From the NCBI GenBank assembly GCA_002438505.1, contig DJPI01000022.1, positions 1-38,021 on the forward strand: 38,021 nucleotides of DNA, given 5' to 3'. Shown here piece by piece: positions 31,766 to 38,021 of the stretch. Position numbers and translations under genes: made by a program. Each line of letters starts with the position of its first letter. The stretch's first letter is position 1. The DNA comes from Ruminococcaceae bacterium UBA6416. Its GTDB lineage: Bacteria; Bacillota; Clostridia; Oscillospirales; Acutalibacteraceae. Below the pieces are notes generated by a model. The model saw only the letters and a list, made by a program, of their open reading frames with translations, did no database searches and was not told the DNA's origin.

Positions 31766-32302
31766 ATGGAGCTTAAAGGATCAAAAACAGAGGCAAACCT
31801 TCTTGCCGCCTTTGCCGGCGAAAGTCAGGCAAGAAACAAGTATGCCTATTACGCAGACAAAGCAAAAAAGGACGGTTTTGTTCAGATTGCAAAATTTTTT
31901 GAAGAAACCGCAAACAACGAAAAAGCGCACGCAAAAATCTGGTGGAGCCTTCTCACCGGCGGCGCAAAAGCAACAGCGGAAAACCTCAAAGACGCCGCAG
32001 CCGGTGAAAACTATGAATGGACAACAATGTATAAGGACTTTGCCGCAAAGGCAAGGGAAGAGGGCTTTGAAAACATTGCGGTTCTTTTTGAGCTTGTTGG
32101 AAGAATTGAAAAGGAGCATGAAAACCGCTATAAAAAGCTTCTTGAAAACATTGAGGAGGGTCTTGTTTTTTCAAAAGAAGGAGACAGAATGTGGATCTGC
32201 TCAAACTGCGGCCACATTCATTTTGGAAAATCCGCGCCGCAGGTCTGCCCTGTCTGCGCCCATCCGCAGGCATTTTTTGAGGTTAAGGCGGAAAATTACT
32301 GA
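31766..32302 (+). CDS. rbr: Rubrerythrin
   Basis: 178 residues. A diiron peroxidase protecting anaerobes by reducing hydrogen peroxide. The diiron ligands are in GESQARNKY, EETANNEKAHA and FELVGRIEKEHENRY. The C-terminal rubredoxin-like domain has CSNCG and CPVCA. GGAAGGAG precedes the ATG. Alone in its transcript, ended by a terminator. Consistent with a strict anaerobe. Confidence 0.95.
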   Translation: MELKGSKTEANLLAAFAGESQARNKYAYYADKAKKDGFVQIAKFFEETANNEKAHAKIWWSLLTGGAKATAENLKDAAAGENYEWTTMYKDFAAKAREEGFENIAVLFELVGRIEKEHENRYKKLLENIEEGLVFSKEGDRMWICSNCGHIHFGKSAPQVCPVCAHPQAFFEVKAENY

Positions 32303-32313
32303 TAATAAAGCGC

Positions 32314-32353
32314 AAATTCGTGCGGACACTCAAAAGCATCCGCACGAATTTTT
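32314..32353 (+). terminator. Terminator after rubrerythrin
   Basis: 13-bp perfect stem AAATTCGTGCGGA/TCCGCACGAATTT followed by TT on the plus strand; it also separates the convergent thiT. Confidence 0.85.
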
Positions 32354-32384
32354 ATGTCTAAATTGAAAGGAAGTTTTCCGGTTG

Positions 32385-32990
32385 TTATTTGCTTTCCTTC
32401 TTTGCTTTTCTCAGCGGCCTGAATTTCGGAGAATTGAGGTCAAAGAGTGAACCGACGGCGAACGCGCCGACAACAGTCAGAATAAGCTCCGGAAGCATAT
32501 AGCTGCCGTTATAGGTCAGTGAGTAAAGAAGGACGGGTGTGTCCTCTGCATAGCCTTTCCAGATTGTTACACCGCTGATGAAATGGCAGATAAAGCGCAG
32601 AACGGAAACAACCGCACCGGCCGCGGCCAAAGAAAGCGCCTGATTTTTAATCTTCTTTTTGAACATTGCGCCGAGGCCGAGCACAGAAAAAGCAACAATG
32701 TAATCGGCAAGGGCAAGGATGAGATAGCTGCCGATTCCGGTGACGTATGAAAAGTTTTTGAGGCCAAACAGCATTTCAATAACGCCCATTGTGAAGCCGG
32801 TCAAAAGTCCCTGGCCGATTCCGTAACGGTAGCCGATGATGAGAATGGGAAGCTGGGAGAAGAATGTGACCGAGCCGCCGAACGGAAACTGAATCGGTGT
32901 CAGCTCATTGAGCGCAACGGAAAGAGCAATCATTATTGCGCTTTCCGCAAGCATTTGAATGGTTGGAATTTTCTTTTTGTTGTCACTCAT
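32385..32990 (-). CDS. thiT: Thiamine ECF transporter substrate-binding membrane protein
   Basis: 201 residues with about six hydrophobic segments; the S component that binds thiamine and works with a shared ECF ATPase/T module located elsewhere. Typical ThiT features: an early segment ALNELTPIQFPFGGSVTFFSQLPILIIGYRYG, then YGIGQGLLTG.. and later VSVLRFICHFISGV.IW...W-type aromatic region (the thiamine pocket). The upstream TPP riboswitch strongly supports the assignment. Ends at a convergent terminator shared with rubrerythrin. Confidence 0.92.
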   Translation of the reverse strand: MSDNKKKIPTIQMLAESAIMIALSVALNELTPIQFPFGGSVTFFSQLPILIIGYRYGIGQGLLTGFTMGVIEMLFGLKNFSYVTGIGSYLILALADYIVAFSVLGLGAMFKKKIKNQALSLAAAGAVVSVLRFICHFISGVTIWKGYAEDTPVLLYSLTYNGSYMLPELILTVVGAFAVGSLFDLNSPKFRPLRKAKKESK

Positions 32991-33052
32991 GACAAAACCT
33001 CCTGAATATAATTTTCGGCGGAAGCCCGCCAGATAATGTTGCAGGGCAAAAG

Positions 33053-33088
33053 AAAAACGCCCCGCGTGATTGTAAAATCACAAGGCGT
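33053..33088 (-). terminator. Riboswitch-controlled terminator before thiT
   Basis: Minus-strand ACGCC/GGCGT outer stem with an inner GTGATT/AATCAC stem, followed by five T (33053-33057). It sits between the aptamer and thiT, so TPP would favour it. Confidence 0.8.
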
Positions 33089-33089
33089 C

Positions 33090-33173
33090 CGCTCTCTTCC
33101 TACGCCGGCATTACCCGGTTCAGGTCAAAGGGTATAATCTCAGCCGATTCCTCAGCACCCCTGTAATATTACA
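33090..33173 (-). promoter_or_regulatory. TPP (THI-box) riboswitch
   Basis: The RNA has GGGGTGC, then GGCTGAGATTATACCC, GACCTGAACC and GGTAATGCCGGCGTAGGAAG, the canonical thiamine pyrophosphate aptamer order. TPP binding is expected to repress thiT expression through the adjacent terminator. Aptamer start is set near the predicted transcription start (~33173). Confidence 0.95.
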
Positions 33174-33179
33174 AGCCCC

Positions 33180-33208
33180 ATTCTATCACCGAACGGGGCT
33201 TTTGTCAA
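33180..33208 (-). promoter_or_regulatory. Promoter of the TPP riboswitch-thiT transcript
   Basis: Minus-strand TTGACA (33203-33208), 17 bp, TAGAAT (33180-33185). An AGCCCC/GGGGCT inverted repeat flanks the spacer and -10; it may be an end-of-gene hairpin for the preceding PHP gene. Confidence 0.85.
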
Positions 33209-33221
33209 CAATAAAATTCTC

Positions 33222-33989
33222 TTAAAAGGCCGACTTGAGGCCGAAAATTTCAAGCGTTTCCCTTGCTTTTTGAAACTTTGCGGTTTCAAGATAAGCCTTC
33301 GGGTCGTGCGCATCAATGCCGATGACCGCCTTTGCGCCCATTTCACCGGCAATGCGCCAGAAAGCGGAGTTCGGGTAACCCTCTTTCATTCCGTCCGCAA
33401 TGCAATGGCTCAGACCGAGAAGGTTATATTCAAGCGGCGTGTCAGTCTCAATCGCTTTTTCAATGATGAGCCTTGACGCCTTTTCGCAGTGAGAGTCAAA
33501 TTCGCCGTAAGTGCGCATGAAAATGTCCGGGTGAGCAAGATAAAAGAACAGTCCGCTGTCCAGCGCCTCAAGAACATCATTTGTATAATTTTGAATGCCC
33601 TCGGGCGTTTTAATCCGGCCGTTATAAATCCCGTGCTCCTCGTCCGGGGTGAAGTGGTGACCCAGAAGCAGATATTCGATTCCGAATTTTTCGCTCATTG
33701 CGCAAAGCCACGGGATATATTCTTTGAAGTATTCACACTCAAGGCCGAGATGGATTTTAATTTTGTCCTTATATTTTTCACGCAGAGACAAGACGGAATT
33801 GACATAAGCTTCAAGCTCGCTCTCCCTCATCCGCATTGAGGAAACAAAGCCGTCCGCATACGGCCACGGGGTATGGTCGGAAAAGCCTATTTCCGAGAAT
33901 CCGGCGTCAATCGCCGCTTTGACGTACTCCTCGTCCTTTCCAACGGCGTGGAGGCAGCGCGAGGTGTGGGTGTGGAAGTTATATTTCAT
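33222..33989 (-). CDS. PHP-domain phosphatase, histidinol-phosphatase-like
   Basis: 255 residues. HTHTSRC at the start and GFSDHTPW, LECEYF, GHHFTPDEEHGIYNG, HPDIF, and GIDAHDP supply the His/Asp set of the trinuclear PHP metal site. Similar to HisK-type histidinol phosphatases, but no other histidine genes are present, so the substrate is uncertain. Its ATG overlaps the SDR gene stop (TAATG). Confidence 0.84.
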   Translation of the reverse strand: MKYNFHTHTSRCLHAVGKDEEYVKAAIDAGFSEIGFSDHTPWPYADGFVSSMRMRESELEAYVNSVLSLREKYKDKIKIHLGLECEYFKEYIPWLCAMSEKFGIEYLLLGHHFTPDEEHGIYNGRIKTPEGIQNYTNDVLEALDSGLFFYLAHPDIFMRTYGEFDSHCEKASRLIIEKAIETDTPLEYNLLGLSHCIADGMKEGYPNSAFWRIAGEMGAKAVIGIDAHDPKAYLETAKFQKARETLEIFGLKSAF

Positions 33990-34831
33990 TATTCACTATA
34001 GAAAACGTCTTTGAACATATCGAGATGCGCCTTTCTGATGACGCTGCTGCTGATTTTTGAGGTGAGAACGCCGAAAAAGCGCGTTCCGTCATTCATCATT
34101 CTTGCATCAATGCCAAAGACCATGTTGCTCTTCTTTTTCCAAATTCCGTTAACGATGTCATTGACCATTTTTTCACAGGAGGTTGAAACCATGTCAAGCA
34201 TTTTTTCGCTGATATCCGATTCCTGACCCTTGTCCTGATTATGGAAAATGTCCGTCTTTGTGAAGCCCGGACAAACAAGGCCAACATAAATCCGGCCGCG
34301 ATATTCCTCACGGATGGACTCCGTCATGCTTTTAACGGCCGCCTTGCTTGCGGAATAAATTGATGTTCCGGCGATTGAGCAAAGAGCCGCAGAGCTTGAA
34401 ACATTAATGATTCCGGCGCTCTTTGATTTGAGGAGGATGGGAATCATAACATTCATTGAGTAAACATTGGAATAGAAATTGACCTGCATCGCGCGGTCGA
34501 TATCCTCAAGGGAATAATGGCCGAACTTGTTGAACTTCGGAAGAATTCCGGCGTTATTGATGAGGATGTCCGGCTGAATGCCCTTTGCGGTGATATCGTT
34601 CGCAAAATTGCGCCAGCTCTCCTTTTCAGAAACATCGAAAAGATAATATGAGAAGAAGCGCGCCTTGTCACCGAGCTCTTCAACAAGAGCCTTCATCCTT
34701 TTTTCGTTCCTTGCAATTCCGATAACGGTGCAGCCGTGATCGGCAATCAGCTTTTTAACAATCCCTTTTCCGATACCGCTTGACGCGCCGGAAACAATAA
34801 CGGTTTTATAATCGAACCAGCAGTTAACCAT
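33989..34831 (-). CDS. Short-chain dehydrogenase/reductase
   Basis: About 280 residues. NAD(P) motif VIVSGASSGIGKG (~11-23), NNAG (~90-93), SSSAALCS with catalytic Ser, and YSASK with Tyr/Lys. The start at 34831 is chosen from GGAG 8 nt upstream and the usual short N-terminus; ATGs at 34867 and 34894 are further options. Substrate unknown. The C-terminal ~50 residues (NKxx..RFFGVLTSK..S..RKAH) are not typical SDR core. Coupled to the PHP gene. Confidence 0.87.
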   Translation of the reverse strand: MVNCWFDYKTVIVSGASSGIGKGIVKKLIADHGCTVIGIARNEKRMKALVEELGDKARFFSYYLFDVSEKESWRNFANDITAKGIQPDILINNAGILPKFNKFGHYSLEDIDRAMQVNFYSNVYSMNVMIPILLKSKSAGIINVSSSAALCSIAGTSIYSASKAAVKSMTESIREEYRGRIYVGLVCPGFTKTDIFHNQDKGQESDISEKMLDMVSTSCEKMVNDIVNGIWKKKSNMVFGIDARMMNDGTRFFGVLTSKISSSVIRKAHLDMFKDVFYSE

Positions 34832-34888
34832 GTCACATTCTCCAATCTTAAACTTCTTGCAGAACATTGATATCCACCCCTTGAACTC

Positions 34889-34910
34889 CAACAAGGTGTT
34901 GTCCTTGTTG
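34889..34910. promoter_or_regulatory. Operator-like inverted repeat at the SDR promoter
   Basis: Perfect 8-bp repeat CAACAAGG-TGTTGT-CCTTGTTG, directly downstream of a minus-strand TATAAA (34915-34920), so at the transcription start. It suggests a repressor site, regulator unknown. Confidence 0.55.
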
Positions 34911-34945
34911 CTATTTTATAGACACATTAATACAAAAACGTCCGC

Positions 34946-34972
34946 AGTTTGTTAACGGAGTGTTAACAAACT
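34946..34972. repeat. 11-bp perfect inverted repeat between femX and the SDR gene
   Basis: AGTTTGTTAAC-GGAGT-GTTAACAAACT. It lies 14 nt beyond the femX stop and upstream of the SDR -10. No U-run follows on the minus strand, so it may be an operator instead of a terminator. Confidence 0.55.
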
Positions 34973-34985
34973 ATATTAAAATATA

Positions 34986-36308
34986 TCACCGCAGCTTTTT
35001 GATGATGCTGATTTTGAGCTTTTTCGCCGTGGGCATAAGCTTTGAATAGGCATAGTATTTCATCTTGTTTCCAACAAGAACATATTCGCCCATGAACTCA
35101 TAGTAGTCCGCCGAAAAGCTTTTTTTGAAGTCATAAATGCCCTTGAAATTGTCCTGCGGAACAAGCGCTCCGAGCGTTCCGTCCTCCTCAAGAGACGGCG
35201 TTTTAACAATAACATAGCCGAGGTCATGAACCTTGCAGCCGCGGTTAATACTCTCGCAAAGGCGCAGATAGTTAAGATAATGGCTTGAGCGCGTGTTGTT
35301 GCGGATAACATTCCTTGTTCCGCCGAAAAGGCAGCTGCCCATTCCGGCGTAATAAATTGAAAGGCCGCCGGCAACGCAAATTCGGTTCTCCTTTGTGAAC
35401 TCCTCGGCTTCTTTGATGCGCTTTTCAAAATGCTCGGTCTGCTTGTCAACGCTGTCAATGATTTCATGAAGCTGCCGCGCCTTTTTTTCGTGGGCGCCGT
35501 CAAGCTGAGAGAGCGCCTCTTCCTTCTTTTTGAGCCGCTCGCTTTGAAGCTTTTTGTCAAGCTCCTTGTCGTAATAAACCAGCTTGAGGTCGCTGCAGCC
35601 GTCAAACTCGCGCAAAAGCTTTGCGCAGTATTCCCCGTTGCGTTCAACAAAATTGTCACGCTCGGAGGTGTCATGCATAACGCCCATGAAGTCCTCAATA
35701 ATTGAGCCGTCCGCGTCAACATCCTTTGAGGTGAATGTTTTTGCAACAAGGCCGCGCTGTTCGCCGATTCTGATGCTGTATCTCACGCCTTTGTCACACC
35801 TTTTGAGGATAGCCTTTGCCTCAAGCTCGTTTCCGTTTTCGTCCCTGAGCGGAATGAAAAGCTGAACGGGCTGTTTATAGGTGTAGTTTTCAATCGAGGG
35901 ATTGAGCGAATATCCGAGGGAGAGAAGCGTTTTGTGAAGCTCATGACCCTCCTCTCTCCTTTCGCCGTTAACACGCAGCGGAACGGGCGGATCCATGATG
36001 AACGCGGTGATTTTGTGTTTTTCAACCTCGCCTTTGATGAACGCGGTGAATTCCTTGAGCAGCTTTGTGTTTTCAAAGCTGCAAACCGGGCCTGCCGGTG
36101 CGTACCAGATTTTGCCTGCGGCAGGGAGGTCACGCTCCATCACAAGGACGGCAAGCACCCTCTTTTCGTTTTCAAAGCCGGAATAATAGGTGCATTTCCA
36201 GGTTGTTTTAACCTTTTCCCAGCGTGAGCACTGAATGTACTGGCCGCCGTTTGCTTCAATGAAATCATCGTATGCTTTTAAGTCGTTTTCTTTTTTGAAT
36301 GTATACAT
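34986..36308 (-). CDS. FemAB-family peptidyltransferase (interpeptide bridge)
   Basis: 440 residues of the Fem type, which adds amino acids from aminoacyl-tRNA to the third-residue side chain of the peptidoglycan stem. Landmarks: SRWEKVKTTWKC.., YAPAGPV, a central DPPVPLRV, GVRYSI.....G, and the later AGGLSIYYAGMGSCLFGGTRNVIRNNTRSSHYLNY block. A charged coiled-coil insert spans roughly 255-325 (KKLQSERLKKKEEAL..), as in FemX/A/B. Which residue it adds is not predictable. Five nt after murE. Confidence 0.86.
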   Translation of the reverse strand: MYTFKKENDLKAYDDFIEANGGQYIQCSRWEKVKTTWKCTYYSGFENEKRVLAVLVMERDLPAAGKIWYAPAGPVCSFENTKLLKEFTAFIKGEVEKHKITAFIMDPPVPLRVNGERREEGHELHKTLLSLGYSLNPSIENYTYKQPVQLFIPLRDENGNELEAKAILKRCDKGVRYSIRIGEQRGLVAKTFTSKDVDADGSIIEDFMGVMHDTSERDNFVERNGEYCAKLLREFDGCSDLKLVYYDKELDKKLQSERLKKKEEALSQLDGAHEKKARQLHEIIDSVDKQTEHFEKRIKEAEEFTKENRICVAGGLSIYYAGMGSCLFGGTRNVIRNNTRSSHYLNYLRLCESINRGCKVHDLGYVIVKTPSLEEDGTLGALVPQDNFKGIYDFKKSFSADYYEFMGEYVLVGNKMKYYAYSKLMPTAKKLKISIIKKLR

Positions 36309-36313
36309 ATATA

Positions 36314-37780
36314 TCAGTCCTTACTCGGTGTTTTAAGCGCATCAAAAACAATCTGCTTTTCAGAAAACGGGAGCTTTTCTCCCTTGATTTTCATGAACTC
36401 CTCGTGTCCTTTTCCGCAGAGTATTATTATATCACCCTTTTTTGCGATTGAAAGCGCAAAAAGGATTGCTTCTTTTCTGTCCGGAATAATTTTATACTTT
36501 CCGCCCTCTTTTTCAACATAGGACGCAATTTCGCGGCAGATTGTTTCCGGGTTTTCAAAGTCCGGGTCATCCTCGGTGATAATTGTGAAATCACTCATTG
36601 CGCCGGAAACAAGGCCAAGCTCCTGCCTGCGGATCTGCGTACGTCCGCCAACGGAACCGAAAAGCGTTATCACCCTTTTCGGGTTATAAGCCCTTGCGGT
36701 TTCAATGATACTTTTGAGGCTGACGCCGTTGTGTGCATAGTCGATAATTACCGAAAAGTCCGCTCCGGTGTCCAAAACCTCTCCGCGGCCTTTGACAAAA
36801 ACAGAGTTAAGTCCTTTTTCAATCTCCCTTTCCGTGGCGCCGAAGCTTTCGCCAACGGCGCAGGCGCAAACCGCGTTATATGCGTTGACCTCACCGGGCA
36901 GGGAGACAAAAAACTCCCTTTCCTTTCCACCCTCTTTAAAGGAAAAATCAACGCCGAGCTTTTGGCCGCGCTTTGTCTGCTTAATTTTGGTCAGGCAGAA
37001 ATCCGCTTTCGGGTCAAAGCCGAACGTGACAACCGGACAGGAGCACTCCTCAATAATATCTTTTGAAAAAGCGTCATCAAGATTCACAAAAGCCTTTTTA
37101 CAGCGCTTAAAGAGCTGTTTTTTCCAATAGGCATATTCTTCAAAGCTTGCGTGTTCGTTTGTTCCGATATGGTCGGGCGAAAGATTTGTGAAAACGGCGG
37201 CGGCGAACTCGGTTTTGTCAACACGATGGTGCTTGAGACCGAGCGAGGAGACTTCAATGGCTGCGGCCTTGCAGCCGTTATCTGCCATAATGCGCAAGAG
37301 CTTTTGAAGCTCATAGCTTTCCGGAGTTGTGTTCACGGTCGGAAGGACGGTATCGCCGCATTTTGCTCCGATTGTTCCAATGATTCCGCACTTGATTCCG
37401 GCCGCCTCAAGAACATATTTTACGATATGAGCAACGGTTGTTTTTCCCTTTGTTCCGGTGATTCCGATGACCGCAATTTCCTTTGACGGATTGCAAAAAA
37501 AGTTTGCGGAGCAGACGGCGAGCGCGGCCCTTGTGTTTTCGGTGAGGATGATTTTTGCGTCACCGGGAAGCGCAACCTCCTTTTCGCAAAGGAAAACGCG
37601 GCAGCCGTTGTCATAGGCGCTTTTTGCAAAGGCATGGCCGTCAAAGCGTGCGCCAGAAAGGCAGACAAAAAGGGTTTCCTTTTTTCCCTTGCGCGAGTCA
37701 TAGATGATATCAACAATTTCACACGCCGGGTCATAATTTCCGCTGACGGAAACACCGCGTAAAATTTCCTGAAGCTGCAT
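36314..37780 (-). CDS. murE: UDP-MurNAc-tripeptide synthetase MurE (non-DAP motif)
   Basis: 488 residues. P-loop GITGTKGKTT (106-115), NTTPESYE, VSSLGL.HHRVD, SPDHIGTNEH, GEVNAYN and DYAHNG are in order. In meso-DAP enzymes the acceptor-binding loop reads DNPR; here it is EDDPDFENPE (403-411), lacking the Arg, so L-Lys or another amino acid is likely the third residue. GGAG precedes the ATG; the promoter lies at 37813-37842. Followed immediately by the Fem gene. Confidence 0.9.
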   Translation of the reverse strand: MQLQEILRGVSVSGNYDPACEIVDIIYDSRKGKKETLFVCLSGARFDGHAFAKSAYDNGCRVFLCEKEVALPGDAKIILTENTRAALAVCSANFFCNPSKEIAVIGITGTKGKTTVAHIVKYVLEAAGIKCGIIGTIGAKCGDTVLPTVNTTPESYELQKLLRIMADNGCKAAAIEVSSLGLKHHRVDKTEFAAAVFTNLSPDHIGTNEHASFEEYAYWKKQLFKRCKKAFVNLDDAFSKDIIEECSCPVVTFGFDPKADFCLTKIKQTKRGQKLGVDFSFKEGGKEREFFVSLPGEVNAYNAVCACAVGESFGATEREIEKGLNSVFVKGRGEVLDTGADFSVIIDYAHNGVSLKSIIETARAYNPKRVITLFGSVGGRTQIRRQELGLVSGAMSDFTIITEDDPDFENPETICREIASYVEKEGGKYKIIPDRKEAILFALSIAKKGDIIILCGKGHEEFMKIKGEKLPFSEKQIVFDALKTPSKD

Positions 37781-38021
37781 TTTTCTTCTCCTTTATCGGA
37801 ATATCAAATTTTATTATACCATATTTTTTCATGCTTTGCCACAGAAAAAGAAAAGTTTTCAAAAAGGGGCGTTCTAGATGCCGGGTGCTGGATTTTGCGG
37901 AAATTTTTATGTGGTGCAATGGGTCGGGCTTTTTGCCATCTTTACATCAACCTTTGAAAAAGGCTGAGCTTTCCCGTTTCCGCAATATCTAGCGTCCAGA
38001 TTTAGGCTCACGTTTTCTTGC
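37781..38021. other. Intergenic region to the right edge
   Basis: It contains the murE promoter. The distal ~180 nt show no convincing gene, hairpin terminator or RNA; a short Phe/Lys-rich frame here is likely noise. Confidence 0.6.
37813..37842 (-). promoter_or_regulatory. Promoter of murE-femX
   Basis: Minus-strand GTGGCA (37837-37842), 18 bp, TATAAT (37813-37818). Confidence 0.6.

Noticed and set aside
37731..37919. 62-codon minus-strand frame upstream of murE
   Set aside because: It runs through the murE promoter and start and is low-complexity in the Phe/Lys-rich part.

Overview
The window is chromosomal DNA of a low-to-mid GC Gram-positive bacterium, most likely a gut-type Clostridia member near the Oscillospirales/Ruminococcaceae. 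The evidence is the intact S10 operon order, a C4 zinc-type S14, an IscR-type isc operon, consensus sigma-A promoters (TTGACA/TATAAT), strong GGAGG ribosome binding sites, a thiT gene behind a TPP riboswitch, rubrerythrin, a Prok-RING/DUF2628-like protein, and secreted proteins with repeated 'TC..(S/K)G....C..CG' modules. This placement is inferred from gene content and protein style; no database search was run.

Layout. 1-7780 (minus): the S10 operon from rpsJ into rplF, with a strong promoter and a ~345-nt structured leader carrying a terminator-like hairpin. 7922-10260 (minus): iscR-iscS-iscU with a self-regulatory-looking palindrome at the promoter. 10336-11560: a small regulatory island with a RelE/ParE-type toxin-antitoxin pair, two small XRE-type repressors and several operator-like inverted repeats. 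11578-16741: two secreted proteins, a DUF6273-like protein and a 1170-residue double metallophosphoesterase. 16836-18644: trmB and an alpha/beta hydrolase. 18654-21922: a secreted CHAP/SH3 cell-wall hydrolase and prfB. 22097-24990 (plus): a RING-finger/zinc-ribbon membrane protein, galU and a xylose-isomerase-like TIM barrel protein. 25022-27815: a small secreted protein with an apparent frameshift in its signal peptide, a UspA-like protein and a second secreted metallophosphoesterase. 27860-31668 (minus): alpha/beta hydrolase-murF-ddl. 31766-32353: rubrerythrin. 32385-33208 (minus): thiT with TPP riboswitch. 33222-34831 (minus): SDR dehydrogenase and PHP phosphatase. 34986-37842 (minus): murE-femX.

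How the genes fit together. Two cell-wall precursor operons (murF-ddl and murE-femX) lie within 10 kb. MurE lacks the meso-DAP-type DNPR motif and is followed 5 nt later by a FemAB-type peptidyltransferase, so a Lys-type (non-DAP) stem peptide with an interpeptide bridge is suggested. MurF has a multi-span membrane domain in place of its usual N-terminal domain, and Ddl carries Gly/Lys/Phe-rich inserts not expected in the enzyme core. Five exported proteins end in short aromatic/basic amphipathic C-terminal tails. Two of these tails share a striking Cys/His-flanked form ending in CG..HY, a candidate for an undescribed surface-retention or sorting signal. This tail, the Ddl inserts and the DUF6273 candidate variable region are the features I would follow up first.
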